From Corynebacterium riegelii (GTDB lineage Bacteria; Actinomycetota; Actinomycetes; Mycobacteriales; Mycobacteriaceae): a stretch of 64,000 nt of DNA. Under the pieces are notes generated by a model. It was not told the DNA's origin, searched no databases, and was given only the letters and a program-made list of their open reading frames with translations. This document shows positions 18,535-28,034 of the stretch, in pieces (position 1 is the stretch's first letter; the number at the start of each line of letters is the position of its first letter). The DNA lies in contig NZ_CP068159.1 in the NCBI RefSeq assembly GCF_016728505.1, forward strand, positions 868,001-932,000, read 5' to 3'. The translations under genes were made by a program, and so were the position numbers.

Positions 18535-20010
18535 CTACTCGCTCTCAAACAGTGCCGGGCGGATGACCTTCTCCCAAGACACCTTCAGGTCATCGCGCCA
18601 CAGCGGCCAGGAGTGGGTGCCAACCGGACGCTTATTAAAGTAGGTATCCACGCCCAGGCTGTTCAGCTTGGTATTGAAGTCATGCGTGCAAGCGTTCATC
18701 GCGGCCTCAATTGCGCCACCCTCAACCTGCAGCGTGAGCGCCGCACTCAGCGCCTCCGTGGAACCGGAGTTCTCACGCAGGTAGCTGAGCATATCCGTCT
18801 GGCCAGCAAGACCCGTGCCTGCAGAGAGGTAGAACTTGGTCTTGGTCACGCCGTTCTCACCAACCAGGTTATCCGCCATCACCAACGCGTCGTTGTAGCG
18901 GTTGTAGTCAGAACCGCGCGGGCCCCAAAGGTTCTCCGGCGTAATGTTGCCCGCACCTGCGGAGCCGCGGTTGACCGTCAGACCCGCAAAGAAGTTTGGC
19001 AGCGGGGTAGAGGTGGCAGCGCAGCCGGAGAAGGAGCCGACAGCGTCGAACATATCCGGGTTGTGTACTGCCAAAAGCAGCGAGGATGTTGCGGACATGG
19101 AGAAACCAGTCACGGCACGCTTCCCGTTGGCGTTCAAGTAGTTTTCCACCGACGGGATCATTTCCTTAGCCAGGAACGTCGACCACTTCTGCTCACCCTT
19201 GAAGTACTTGCCCTCACCCGGGTTGCTCAGCCAGTCCACGTAGTAGGAAAACGCGCCCTCCATTGGGATAACCACGTTCACCGGCTCATTGCCAAGCACG
19301 TTGCGTACAGTTTTCGGGGCCATGGCCAGCCAGTCCGTGTTCTGCTCGGAACCACCAGCACCGTTGAGCAAGTAGTAGGTCGGCGCCTTTGCTAGCGGCT
19401 TGCCGTTTTCATCCACCGCGCGGATCAGCGCTACCGGGATGTCGCGGCCCATCGCCTTGGAGTGCACCGTAATAGCCTCACCACCCGGGAAGGCTTTCAG
19501 CTCATCGAACCATTTCTGCGGGTTCTTCTTGTAGTCATCCGGAGCCGCAGTAAGCGGCTTGATCTCCATAAAACTCTCGGAGTCCGTGGACTCTGCGTCC
19601 GACTCATCCGGTATTGGCATGTTGTCTGCTTCTTCGCCCGTAGCCTCTGGCTTCAACGCGTCTTTTGCCTGCTTCAGCAGACCCTCGCGGTCGCCGTCCG
19701 GCACCGAAGCGCCGTCAATATCAGCAACGTCCTTCGCTTCCGTTGTCTCCGTTGCTGCAGTGCTGGTTGCTTCACCGGTGGTTGCTTCAGCAGTAGAAGT
19801 GGTGGCGCTGGCTTCGGTGGTAGCGGTGTGGGTGGTTTCCGTAGACGTCGGCAAGCTAGAAGTGCTCTCCGACACTGCGGGGCGCACGCGCTCGATGGTG
19901 GCAAGACCCTGGGGAGACTCGGCGGCCTGGAAATGGCCGGCCACGGGAACAGCGCCAGCGGCGATTGCTACAGCTGCGACGGCAGCAAGGGCCGGACGCG
20001 TGATCTTCAT
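18535..20010 (-). CDS. Secreted corynomycolyltransferase with long Thr/Glu-rich N-terminal linker
   Basis: A 491-residue member of the Ag85 family. The signal peptide (MKITRPALAAVAAVAIAAG...) is followed by a low-complexity Ser/Thr/Ala/Glu linker (about residues 45-150) and then the catalytic domain: YLLNGAGGSEQNTDW, nucleophile GFSMSATSS (Ser304), and VGTHSWPLW (His466). The domain is closely similar to the neighbouring enzyme at 17090-18247, so the pair probably arose by duplication. ATG 20010 was chosen because the signal peptide starts there; 13 upstream codons have no export features. The linker may span the wall or be O-mannosylated. Confidence 0.9.
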   Translation of the reverse strand: MKITRPALAAVAAVAIAAGAVPVAGHFQAAESPQGLATIERVRPAVSESTSSLPTSTETTHTATTEASATTSTAEATTGEATSTAATETTEAKDVADIDGASVPDGDREGLLKQAKDALKPEATGEEADNMPIPDESDAESTDSESFMEIKPLTAAPDDYKKNPQKWFDELKAFPGGEAITVHSKAMGRDIPVALIRAVDENGKPLAKAPTYYLLNGAGGSEQNTDWLAMAPKTVRNVLGNEPVNVVIPMEGAFSYYVDWLSNPGEGKYFKGEQKWSTFLAKEMIPSVENYLNANGKRAVTGFSMSATSSLLLAVHNPDMFDAVGSFSGCAATSTPLPNFFAGLTVNRGSAGAGNITPENLWGPRGSDYNRYNDALVMADNLVGENGVTKTKFYLSAGTGLAGQTDMLSYLRENSGSTEALSAALTLQVEGGAIEAAMNACTHDFNTKLNSLGVDTYFNKRPVGTHSWPLWRDDLKVSWEKVIRPALFESE

Positions 20011-20150
20011 AATGGATGCTCGCTTTTCTTTAGAAAATGGTGGGAACAAGCAGCGGCTCCCCTGTCACTTCCACATATATTGCCAGAGGTGCCAAACATT
20101 ACGCGCGACTCTTCCCCACACAGCTTGCTAACCGACGTATCCTATTGGGC

Positions 20151-21563
20151 GTGACTAAAGAACATTTTGACGTTGTTGTACTCGGCGCTGGCCCCGGTGG
20201 CTATGTCGCCGCTATCCGCGCAGCACAGCTTGGCAAGAAAGTTGCTGTCATTGAGAAGCAGTACTGGGGCGGTGTGTGCCTCAACGTAGGCTGCATCCCG
20301 TCCAAGGCGCTTATCAAGAACGCTGAGGTTGCGGAGATCTTCAACCACGAGGCGAAGACGTTCGGCATCAAGGGCGACGTGGAGTTCGACTACACGGACG
20401 CACATACCCGCTCCCGCAAGGTCTCCGAGAAGATCGTTGGCGGCGTCCACTACCTGATGAAGAAGAACAAGATCACCGAGGTCAACGGCCTCGGCTCCTT
20501 CACGGACGCCAAGACCATCGAGATCACCGAAGGCGATGACAAGGGCAAGGTCATTACTTTCGACGATTGCATTATCGCCACCGGCTCCGTCGTCCGCACC
20601 CTGCCTGGCATCGAGCTGTCGGACAACGTTGTGTCCTACGAAGAGCAGATCCTCAACCCGGACGCGCCGAAGACCATGGTTATCGTTGGCGCTGGCGCCA
20701 TCGGCATGGAGTTCGCCTACGTCCTGTCCAACTACGGCGTAGACGTCACCGTTGTTGAGTACATGGACCGCGTCCTGCCGAACGAGGACAAGGACGTGTC
20801 CAAGGAGATTGCGAAGCGCTACAAGAAGCTTGGCGTGAAGCTGCTCACCGGCCACGCAACCACCGCTGTACGCGACAACGGCGACTCTGTTGAGGTGGAC
20901 GTAAAGAAGAACGACACGGACTCTGTTGAGACCCTGACCGTGGACCGCGTCATGATCTCCGTCGGCTTCGCACCGCGCACCGAGGGCTACGGTCTGGAGA
21001 ACACCGGCGTTGAGCTGACCGACCGCGGCGCCATCGCTATCGACGAGCGCATGCGCACCAACGTCGACGGCATCTACGCGATTGGCGACGTGACGGCGAA
21101 GCTCCAGCTCGCCCACGTAGCCGAAGCACAGGGCATCATCGCAGCCGAGACCATCGCGGGCGCAGAGACCCTCGAAATCGAGGACTACATGATGACCCCG
21201 CGCGCCACCTTCTGCAACCCGCAGGTTGCCTCCATGGGCTACACCGAAGAGCAGGCTAAGGAGAAGTGGCCGGAGAAGGACATCAAGGTTGCTACCTTCC
21301 CGTTCTCCGCAAACGGCAAGGCGGTAGGCCTGGCAGAGGCAAACGGCTTTGCCAAGCTGGTCGCTGATGGTGAGTTCGGCGAGATCCTCGGCGCCCACTT
21401 CGTTGGCCCGCACGTCTCCGAGCTTCTGCCGGAGGTTGTCCTTGCGCAGCGCTTTGACCTGACCGCAGGCGACATCGCACGCTCCATCCACATCCACCCG
21501 ACCCTGTCCGAGGTGGTCAAGGAGATCGCGCACGGCGTTGAAGGCCACATGATCAACCTGTAG
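20151..21563 (+). CDS. lpd: Dihydrolipoyl dehydrogenase (E3)
   Basis: A 470-residue FAD enzyme reoxidising dihydrolipoamide in the pyruvate and 2-oxoglutarate dehydrogenase complexes. FAD motif [17 protein letters not shown], redox-active pair [18 protein letters not shown] motif [15 protein letters not shown], second FAD motif [16 protein letters not shown], and C-terminal active-site [10 protein letters not shown] are all intact. GTG 20151 gives the usual Lpd length; an in-frame extension to 20037 is unlikely. No clear Shine-Dalgarno is present, and a TATCCT box 7 bp upstream would fit a leaderless transcript. It is transcribed alone, followed by a long inverted repeat. Confidence 0.96.
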   Translation: MTKEHFDVVVLGAGPGGYVAAIRAAQLGKKVAVIEKQYWGGVCLNVGCIPSKALIKNAEVAEIFNHEAKTFGIKGDVEFDYTDAHTRSRKVSEKIVGGVHYLMKKNKITEVNGLGSFTDAKTIEITEGDDKGKVITFDDCIIATGSVVRTLPGIELSDNVVSYEEQILNPDAPKTMVIVGAGAIGMEFAYVLSNYGVDVTVVEYMDRVLPNEDKDVSKEIAKRYKKLGVKLLTGHATTAVRDNGDSVEVDVKKNDTDSVETLTVDRVMISVGFAPRTEGYGLENTGVELTDRGAIAIDERMRTNVDGIYAIGDVTAKLQLAHVAEAQGIIAAETIAGAETLEIEDYMMTPRATFCNPQVASMGYTEEQAKEKWPEKDIKVATFPFSANGKAVGLAEANGFAKLVADGEFGEILGAHFVGPHVSELLPEVVLAQRFDLTAGDIARSIHIHPTLSEVVKEIAHGVEGHMINL

Positions 21564-21600
21564 CGCTGGCGTCTGCGCCGCGTGGCGCAGGTTCCACGCA

Positions 21601-21670
21601 GTTTGCAGCTACCTACCTGCAGCTACCAGTGAAAAAATCGCTTGGTAGCCGGGTCTAGGTAGCTGCAAAC
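21601..21670. repeat. Long inverted repeat after lpd (family D, 70 bp)
   Basis: A perfect 15-bp terminal inverted repeat: GTTTGCAGCTACCTA (21601-21615) with TAGGTAGCTGCAAAC (21656-21670). Each arm holds two GCAGCTACC-like units 14 bp apart (21605/21619 and, inverted, 21644/21658). TTTTTT follows at 21674, so it could also serve as the lpd terminator. Confidence 0.75.
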
Positions 21671-21742
21671 GCGTTTTTTGGGGGCGCGTTGGGCGCGCTG
21701 GGCATGCGGGGCGCTGGGCGTGCGGGGGCGGAGGGGAAAGAA

Positions 21743-21772
21743 AAACGCCAGCCCTGAGGTGGGGTGGCGTTT
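21743..21772 (-). terminator. Terminator of the SRPBCC gene
   Basis: Read on the minus strand, AAACGCCA/TGGCGTTT with an inner CCC/GGG pairing is followed by TTTTTCTTTCC, a good intrinsic terminator 30 bp after the stop codon. Confidence 0.75.
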
Positions 21773-21802
21773 GGGGGTTAGACGTGGACGTCGATAAGCA
21801 AG

Positions 21803-22273
21803 CTAGTTCCCGGAAACCGCTGCGGCGAGTGAGTCGAGGGACTTGATCAGGAAATCATCATCGAAGGTCTCGCTGAACTTACGTACCGGGTCCAGCTCGA
21901 TTTCATCGCGCAGGTACGTCAGGGTGACGCGGGTGTTGTCGGCATCGATCGGCTCAAGCTCGTAGAGCCACTTCGCGCCAACACGGACGCCTGCGGTGGT
22001 GTTTTCCACATTCTTCCAGCCAATAATGCGGTCCTGCTGGAATGCGAAGACCTCGTTGGTGGTCTGGTAGTCACCATCTTCCTTCGTCATGTTCATAGTG
22101 AAGGTGTCACCGACCGCCTTGATGCGCTCAGCCTTGTCGGCGGAGACCACCATGCCGGAGCCATCAGTTTCGGGGTGGCGCTCCGGGTTGGAAAGAAGGT
22201 CGAAGACCTCCTTCGCCGGTGCGTCGATGTCACGGATTACTTGGTTTTGATCGTTTTGGTTTGCGTCAGTCAT
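21803..22273 (-). CDS. SRPBCC (START/polyketide-cyclase-like) family protein
   Basis: A 156-residue soluble protein. It starts after a short polar leader with the fold signature VIRDIDAPAKEVFDLLSNPE, and has the alternating strands and long C-terminal helix of the hydrophobic-ligand-binding SRPBCC family. The ligand is unknown. ATG 22273 was chosen over an upstream in-frame start at 22321 because the leader before it is unlike the family. It occupies the position between lpd and sdhC where C. glutamicum has ramB, on the opposite strand to its neighbours. Confidence 0.82.
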   Translation of the reverse strand: MTDANQNDQNQVIRDIDAPAKEVFDLLSNPERHPETDGSGMVVSADKAERIKAVGDTFTMNMTKEDGDYQTTNEVFAFQQDRIIGWKNVENTTAGVRVGAKWLYELEPIDADNTRVTLTYLRDEIELDPVRKFSETFDDDFLIKSLDSLAAAVSGN

Positions 22274-22531
22274 GGCGCCAAGAGTACCAAAACACAAGGT
22301 TAGGGCATGCTTACCAACCAAAGTATGACGCTAAAAGGGGTAGCGGGGGCGAGACGTGGGCAAGATCACAAAAGGGGCCGTAAAGATGGAAATGCCCTAC
22401 GTAAAGGTGGGGCAGGAGTAAATGAAACGGGGGGAACCTGAAGAAGCTGGGAAGCGGCTGGCAAACCTCTCGACTGAAAGTTCACACATGTGGCGTCCGT
22501 TACTTAGAGTGAAAACGACACTGGAGGTGCC

Positions 22532-23305
22532 ATGACTGTAAAAAACGCAGACCGTGAAGCCATTCGTCACGGAAAAATTACTGAAACGCCGCTGCGCGAG
22601 CGGCCGTCATTCCCAACTTGGGCTTTGAAGCTCACCATGGCCATCACCGGCCTGATCTTTGGCCTGTTCGTACTGGGTCACATGGTGGGTAACCTGAAGA
22701 TCTTTATGCCGCTGCACGCCAACGGCGTCGCCCCCATCGATGAGTATGGCGAGTTCCTGCGCACGATGGGTGAGCCGCTGTTCCCGCGTGAGGGCTTCCT
22801 GTGGATCATCCGCATCGTGTTGCTTGCCTGCCTGGTGCTGCACGTGTGGGGCGCGTTTGCGCTGCACGGTCGCTCGAAGCGTTCCCGTGGCAAGTTCAAG
22901 CGCACGAACCTCATGGGCGGCTGGCAGCCGACGGCGACCCGTTCCATGCTGATTACGGGCGTTATCCTGCTGCTGTTCCTGATCTTCCACATTCTGGATC
23001 TGACCATGGGCCAGGTCGTTGCGTCCGACGCGTTCGTACACGGCGCTGTTCGCGACAACCTGCTGGCTACCTTCGCTCCTGAGCGTTGGCCGGTCACGCT
23101 GTTCTACGTTTTGGCAATGGTTGCGCTGTGCCTGCACCTCACCCACGGTGTGTACCTCGCGGTATCTGACCTGGGCTGGTTGGGCGAGCGCGGCAAGGGC
23201 CTGATGGTGATTCTGGCGTACGTGCTGCCGTTCATCGTTGTCATTGGCAACATTGTGATGCCGATCGCGCTGGCATTCGGCGCCGTTCCTGGGTTCACTC
23301 GCTAA
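22532..23305 (+). CDS. sdhC: Succinate dehydrogenase cytochrome b subunit
   Basis: A 257-residue membrane anchor with five predicted helices, the single-subunit type of diheme succinate:menaquinone oxidoreductase. Conserved histidines for heme b lie in LGHMVGNLKIF, LHVWGAF, IFHILDL and LHLTHGVYL. It starts with ATG 22532 after an excellent CTGGAGGTG site. It leads the sdhCAB operon: sdhA starts 23 bp later. The 258 bp upstream hold several G-runs and an imperfect dyad around GCATGC at 22301-22320, but no clear activator site could be named. Confidence 0.94.
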   Translation: MTVKNADREAIRHGKITETPLRERPSFPTWALKLTMAITGLIFGLFVLGHMVGNLKIFMPLHANGVAPIDEYGEFLRTMGEPLFPREGFLWIIRIVLLACLVLHVWGAFALHGRSKRSRGKFKRTNLMGGWQPTATRSMLITGVILLLFLIFHILDLTMGQVVASDAFVHGAVRDNLLATFAPERWPVTLFYVLAMVALCLHLTHGVYLAVSDLGWLGERGKGLMVILAYVLPFIVVIGNIVMPIALAFGAVPGFTR

Positions 23306-23327
23306 AGGCTGAAATAGGAGAAAAACT

Positions 23328-25400
23328 ATGACTACCCCAATTTCCGCGACGCAGGGCGCATCCGGCGAAACGCAGGACACCCTCGCCGCTACCAAGGGCG
23401 CTGACGTCAACGCGGGTTTCCGCCAGCCTGAGTCTGTCGTTCCGGGCGTAACCCCGGGCGAGATCCTGGCCAGCAACGAGCCGAACCGTGACGAAGTGCG
23501 CATGAAGGACATGTGGCAGTACGCGAAGGACCACATGGAGCTGGTCTCTCCGCTGAACCGCCGCAAGTTCACCGTCCTGGTTGTTGGCACCGGCCTCTCC
23601 GGCGGCGCAGCTGCTGCCGCACTCGGTGAGCTGGGCTACAACGTGAAGGTCTTCACCTACCACGACGCGCCGCGTCGTGCGCACTCCATTGCTGCACAGG
23701 GTGGCGTGAACTCCGCCCGCGGCAAGAAGGTGGACAACGACGGCGCTTACCGCCACACCAAGGACACCGTCAAGGGCGGCGACTACCGCTGCCGTGAGTC
23801 CGACTGCTGGCGCCTGGCTATTGAGTCCGTGCGCGTGATCGACCACATGAACGCGATCGGCGCTCCGTTCGCTCGTGAGTACGGCGGCACCCTGGCCACC
23901 CGTTCCTTCGGTGGTGTGCAGGTTTCCCGTACCTACTACACCCGTGGCCAAACAGGCCAGCAGCTGCAGCTGTCCACCGCTTCGGCGCTGCAGCGTCAGA
24001 TCCACCTGGGCAACGTGGAGATCTTCACCCACAACGACCTGATGGACCTGATCATCACGGAGAAGGACGGCAAGAAGCACTGCTCCGGCATTGTCACCCG
24101 TAACCTGATCACCGGCGAGCTGGCCGCGTTCACCGGCCACGCAGTCATCCTGGCTACCGGCGGTTACGGCAACGTGTACCACAAGACCACGCTGGCGAAG
24201 AACTCCAACGCTTCTGCGATGATGCGTGCGTACGAGCGTGGCGCTTACCTGGCGTCCCCGTGCTTCGTGCAGTTCCACCCGACCGGTCTTCCGGTTAACG
24301 CGTCCTGGCAGGCAAAGACCACCCTGATGTCTGAGTCCCTGCGTAACGACGGTCGCATTTGGACCCCGAAGGAAAAGGGCGACGATCGCGATCCGAACAC
24401 CATCCCGGAAGACGAGCGCGACTACTTCCTGGAGCGTCGCTACCCGGCGTTCGGCAACCTGGTGCCGCGTGACGTTGCATCCCGTGCGATCTCCCAGCAG
24501 CTCAACGCTGGCTTCGGTGTGGGCCCGCTGCGTAACTCCGCATACCTGGACTTCTCCGACGCCATTGAGCGTCTGGGTGAAGAAACGATCCGTGAGCGTT
24601 ACTCGAACCTCTTCGAGATGTACGAGGACTCCACGGGTGCAGACCCGTACAAGGAGCCGATGCGTATTGCTCCGACCGTGCACTTCACCATGGGTGGCCT
24701 GTGGACGGACTTCAACGAGATGACCTCCATCGACGGCCTGTTCGCCGCCGGTGAGTGCTCCTGGACCTACCACGGTGCAAACCGCCTGGGCGCTAACTCG
24801 CTGCTGTCCGCTTCCGTTGATGGTTGGTTTACCCTCCCGTTCACCATCCCGAACTACCTGGCGCACCACCTGGGCGAAGCCGCCCTGGATCTGGAGGCAC
24901 CGGAGGTTAAGGAGGCGCTGACCCGCACTCAGGATCGCATCGATGCTCTGATGAACATTGAGCCGGTAGAGCCGCACGGCCCGGAGTACTTCCACGAGCA
25001 GCTCGGCGCAATCCTCTACGAGCACTGCGGCGTTGCCCGTACCGTTGAGGGCCTGCAGGAGGGCATTCAGAAGGTTCGCGCACTGCGCGAGGACTTCTGG
25101 CGCAACCTGCACATCCCGGGCGGCCAGCACGATATGAACCAGACGCTCGAGGCTGCGCTTCGACTGCTGGACTACATCAACCTGGGCGAGCTGATGTGTG
25201 TGGACGCTCTGGACCGCGACGAATCCTGTGGCGCGCACTACCGCATGGACCACCTCACCGACGACGGTGAGGCAGAGCGCGACGATGAAAACTGGTGCTT
25301 CGTGTCGGCTTGGGAGCCGGCAGGTGACGGCCAGTTCATCCGCCACGCTGAACCCCTGTTCTTCGATTCGATCCCGCTGATGGCAAGGAACTACAAGTAA
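23328..25400 (+). CDS. sdhA: Succinate dehydrogenase flavoprotein subunit
   Basis: A 690-residue FAD subunit oxidising succinate to fumarate on the cytoplasmic side of the membrane complex. The first 80 residues are a lineage-specific leader. The FAD-binding VVGTGLSGGAAAAALGELG follows, then the covalent flavin site AHSIAAQGGVNSA, substrate-site PCFVQFHPTGLP, HFTMGGLW, and the FAD region AAGECSWTYHGANRLG. The start is ATG with AGGAG at ideal spacing. The stop overlaps the ATG of sdhB (TAATG). It resembles the Bacillus/corynebacterial B-type enzyme more than E. coli SdhA. Confidence 0.96.
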   Translation: MTTPISATQGASGETQDTLAATKGADVNAGFRQPESVVPGVTPGEILASNEPNRDEVRMKDMWQYAKDHMELVSPLNRRKFTVLVVGTGLSGGAAAAALGELGYNVKVFTYHDAPRRAHSIAAQGGVNSARGKKVDNDGAYRHTKDTVKGGDYRCRESDCWRLAIESVRVIDHMNAIGAPFAREYGGTLATRSFGGVQVSRTYYTRGQTGQQLQLSTASALQRQIHLGNVEIFTHNDLMDLIITEKDGKKHCSGIVTRNLITGELAAFTGHAVILATGGYGNVYHKTTLAKNSNASAMMRAYERGAYLASPCFVQFHPTGLPVNASWQAKTTLMSESLRNDGRIWTPKEKGDDRDPNTIPEDERDYFLERRYPAFGNLVPRDVASRAISQQLNAGFGVGPLRNSAYLDFSDAIERLGEETIRERYSNLFEMYEDSTGADPYKEPMRIAPTVHFTMGGLWTDFNEMTSIDGLFAAGECSWTYHGANRLGANSLLSASVDGWFTLPFTIPNYLAHHLGEAALDLEAPEVKEALTRTQDRIDALMNIEPVEPHGPEYFHEQLGAILYEHCGVARTVEGLQEGIQKVRALREDFWRNLHIPGGQHDMNQTLEAALRLLDYINLGELMCVDALDRDESCGAHYRMDHLTDDGEAERDDENWCFVSAWEPAGDGQFIRHAEPLFFDSIPLMARNYK

Positions 25401-26149
25401 TGAAACTGACACTTGAGATCTGGCGTCAGGCCGGACCCGACACCGACGGCGCATTTGAGACTGTCCAGGTGGACGACGCTGTAGAGCAGATGTCCATCCT
25501 GGAGCTGCTCGACCACGTCAACAACCAGTACGTTGAGGCTGGCAAGGAGCCCTTCACCTTCGCACATGACTGCCGCGAGGGTATCTGTGGCACCTGTGGC
25601 CTGAACGTGAACGGTCGCCCGCACGGCGCTGGTAAGAACACCACCGCCTGCCTGCAGCGCCTGTTCAACTACAAGGATGGCGACACGCTGCGCATTGAGC
25701 CGTTCCGCTCCGGGGCGTTCCCGGTTATCAAGGACCTGGCTGTGGACCGTTCCGCACTGGACCGCGTTATGCAGCAGGGCGGCTACGTTTCTGTCAACGC
25801 TGGTACCGCACCGGACGCTGACACGCTGCACGTCAACCACCACGACGCTGAGCTGGCACTGGACTACGCAGCCTGCATCGGTTGCGGCGCCTGTGTGGCT
25901 GCCTGCCCGAACGGTGCTGCGCACCTGTTCACCGGCGCCAAGCTGAAGCACCTCAAGCTGCTTCCGCTGGGCCAGCAGGAGCGCGCACGTCGTGCACGCA
26001 AGATGGTGGATGAGCTGGAGACCAACTTCGGTCACTGCTCCCTCTACGGCGAGTGCGCCGATGTCTGCCCGGCAGGCATCCCGCTGGACGCTGTGGGCGC
26101 CATCAACGCAGAGCGCGCACGCGCAGCGTTCAAGGGCGGCGACGACTAA
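25400..26149 (+). CDS. sdhB: Succinate dehydrogenase iron-sulfur subunit
   Basis: A 249-residue protein carrying three clusters between FAD and menaquinone. The plant-type [2Fe-2S] ligands are in DCREGICGTCGLNVNG with a further Cys in TACLQRL. The C-terminal ferredoxin motifs are CIGCGACVAACPNGA and CSLYGECADVCPAGIPLD. The start overlaps sdhA by one base, so translation is coupled. The operon ends in a perfect palindrome rather than a classical terminator. Confidence 0.96.
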   Translation: MKLTLEIWRQAGPDTDGAFETVQVDDAVEQMSILELLDHVNNQYVEAGKEPFTFAHDCREGICGTCGLNVNGRPHGAGKNTTACLQRLFNYKDGDTLRIEPFRSGAFPVIKDLAVDRSALDRVMQQGGYVSVNAGTAPDADTLHVNHHDAELALDYAACIGCGACVAACPNGAAHLFTGAKLKHLKLLPLGQQERARRARKMVDELETNFGHCSLYGECADVCPAGIPLDAVGAINAERARAAFKGGDD

Positions 26150-26162
26150 AAACAGCTTTCAG

Positions 26163-26208
26163 TTACGGTTCATGCGCCCTAGGGCGCATGCCGTATACTG
26201 AACCGTGA
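26163..26208. promoter_or_regulatory. Nested palindromes over a promoter between sdhB and the next gene
   Basis: A perfect 20-bp palindrome, CATGCGCCCT/AGGGCGCATG (26171-26190), lies inside a wider inverted repeat TTACGGTTCA (26163-26172) / TGAACCGTGA (26199-26208). A -10-like TATACT (26194-26199) lies in the right half. No T-run follows, so an operator or attenuator is likelier than a terminator. Confidence 0.6.
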
Positions 26209-26262
26209 TATTTCACCTGGAAACCCCTGGAAAACTGTTCCAGAAAAACTGACGCAAAGGAC

Positions 26263-26640
26263 ATGAACATGGCATCCCAGCACGCGGTTGCAGACATCCA
26301 GTCGGAGTCGTTCCCGGACTACCAGACGCAGCTGCAGGACTCCTACATTGAGGGCTACGACCCGGTTTCCCTCGGCGCTCCGCACTCCTCGCTGCTGCGC
26401 CACAGCACCTGGCTGTCCATGGCGTTCATCCTTGCGTTCCTGTACGGCCTGGGCATCTTCGTTTGGGGCCTGTGCGCCAAGTACGTTGGCTGGGGCGCTC
26501 AGACGCAGGATTACTCCTCCATCCTGATGATCCTCGGTGGCATTGAGATGGTGGCCTGCGTCATCCTCGCAGCAGTGCTCTTGGGCATTGGCCGCAAGGA
26601 CTACAAGAACTACCGCAAGACCACGGGCCGCGTGAACTAA
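26263..26640 (+). CDS. Small membrane protein downstream of sdhCAB
   Basis: A 125-residue protein with two membrane helices (about residues 47-68 and 85-108), a polar N-terminus and a basic tail (GRKDYKNYRKTTGRVN). A gene of this kind follows sdhCAB in C. glutamicum. It has no catalytic motif and its function is unknown; a link to the respiratory complex is guessed from synteny only. The start is ATG 26263 after AAAGGA; a second ATG lies at 26269. Its own promoter candidate is at 26194. Confidence 0.72.
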   Translation: MNMASQHAVADIQSESFPDYQTQLQDSYIEGYDPVSLGAPHSSLLRHSTWLSMAFILAFLYGLGIFVWGLCAKYVGWGAQTQDYSSILMILGGIEMVACVILAAVLLGIGRKDYKNYRKTTGRVN

Positions 26641-26681
26641 CACGGACTAACACGTCTAACACGGACTAACCCCCGTAAAAC

Positions 26682-26720
26682 AGCTCCCCGCTTCCACCTG
26701 GAGGCGGGGAGCTTGTGTTT
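26682..26720 (+). terminator. Terminator after the sdh-linked membrane protein
   Basis: AGCTCCCCGC pairs with GCGGGGAGCT (with an inner TCCA/TGGA) and is followed by TTGTGTTT. Confidence 0.85.
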
Positions 26721-26730
26721 AATCGAGGGC

Positions 26731-28011
26731 ATGTCACATGTGATGGAGATGCCGTCGCCAAGCAATGAGGCTCAGCGGCGGCGGACGCTGCGAAACCACA
26801 AGATCTTTGTCACCAGCCTGCTCGGCGTGGCGGCGGTGATCTTTTTGGCGTGTTCCTGGTGGCAATCCCAAGGCACCGCGCCCGGCTGGGTGGGCTACGT
26901 GCGCGCCGCGGCGGAGGCTGGCATGGTCGGCGGGCTGGCGGACTGGTTTGCTGTCACCGCGCTGTTTAAGCATCCGATGCGGATCCCGATCCCGCACACC
27001 GCGATCATCCCGAACAAGAAGGACCAGGTTGCGGACGCGCTGAGTGAGTTTGTCAGTGAGAACTTCCTCAACGCCCAAACCATTACCAGCAAGGTGATGG
27101 AGGCCCGCATCCCTGAGCGGGTGGGTAAGTGGCTGGTGCAGCCAGCGAACGCGGAGCGGGTGAGTGCGGAGCTGGGCACGTTCGCCGCCCGCATGATTCG
27201 CGGCATCAACCCGAAGGATGCGGAGGCCTTCCTGCAAACCTATGTGGTGGATCGCGTCGCTGAGCCGATCTGGGGTCCGCCGCTCGGCAGGATGCTGGAG
27301 GGCTTTATTGCGGACGGCAAGGTGGAGCCCGTCGTCGACGACATCCTGGCGTGGGCGCGCACAAAGGTCGACGAGATGGAAGAGCCCATTGTCACCACCA
27401 TTGACCAGCGCATGCCCACCTGGGCGCCGCAATTTGCCAAAGACCTCGTCGGCGCGCGCGTGTACCGGGAGCTGACGGAGTTCGTGGCGGATGTGGATGA
27501 GGACGAAAACCACCAGGCCCGCCGCGCGATCCGCCGCACCATCAACCAGTTCGCGCAGGACCTGCAGTTTGACGGCTCGATGATCAGCCGCGTCGAGGAC
27601 ATCAAGGCCGATGTAATGGCCTCGGCAGCTGTTACCGCTGCGCCCGGGCAGATGTGGGAGCAGCTGTCCACCACGTTGTTGGGGATGGTGGAGGATGGGG
27701 GTTCGGCGTTGCGCATACAAGCAACAAGCTCCATTGAGCACTGGGGCATGCTGCTTGCCGACGACCCGTCGACCCGCGCCACCGCCACCCAAAAACTCGA
27801 AACCGCGGTCCACTTCGCGGCGGAAAACGGTGCCGACCAGATTGTGGGCATCATCGCGGAGACCATCCAGGCGTGGGACGGCGCGGAGGCCGCGGACAAG
27901 ATCGAGCTGATGGTGGGCAAAGACCTGCAGTTCATCCGCCTGAACGGAACTTTGGTCGGTGCACTGGCCGGGTTGGTTATTTACACTGTGAGCCAAGTGC
28001 TGTTTTTCTAG
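26731..28011 (+). CDS. DUF445 family membrane protein
   Basis: A protein of about 426 residues with one membrane helix near each end (VTSLLGVAAVIFLACSW; LVGALAGLVIYTVSQVLFF) and a long helical middle. The motif GLADWFAVTALFKHPM after the first helix is the DUF445 (YjiN/YheB) signature. Function is unknown. The start is uncertain: ATG 26731 and ATG 26743 are both possible, while anything before 26721 falls in the terminator. The next gene follows after 23 bp. Confidence 0.83.
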   Translation: MSHVMEMPSPSNEAQRRRTLRNHKIFVTSLLGVAAVIFLACSWWQSQGTAPGWVGYVRAAAEAGMVGGLADWFAVTALFKHPMRIPIPHTAIIPNKKDQVADALSEFVSENFLNAQTITSKVMEARIPERVGKWLVQPANAERVSAELGTFAARMIRGINPKDAEAFLQTYVVDRVAEPIWGPPLGRMLEGFIADGKVEPVVDDILAWARTKVDEMEEPIVTTIDQRMPTWAPQFAKDLVGARVYRELTEFVADVDEDENHQARRAIRRTINQFAQDLQFDGSMISRVEDIKADVMASAAVTAAPGQMWEQLSTTLLGMVEDGGSALRIQATSSIEHWGMLLADDPSTRATATQKLETAVHFAAENGADQIVGIIAETIQAWDGAEAADKIELMVGKDLQFIRLNGTLVGALAGLVIYTVSQVLFF

Positions 28012-28034
28012 ATTTTGAGAATACGGAGGAAACA

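Noticed and set aside
22290..22330. DtxR-type iron box upstream of sdhC
   Set aside because: GGTTAGGGCATGC superficially resembles a half-site, but the two halves do not pair as a DtxR operator.
25391..26035. Long open frames antisense to sdhA, sdhB, lpd, hemA and hemD
   Set aside because: They arise from the strong third-position GC bias of the real genes, have no ribosome sites and give Arg/Val-rich sequence without domains.
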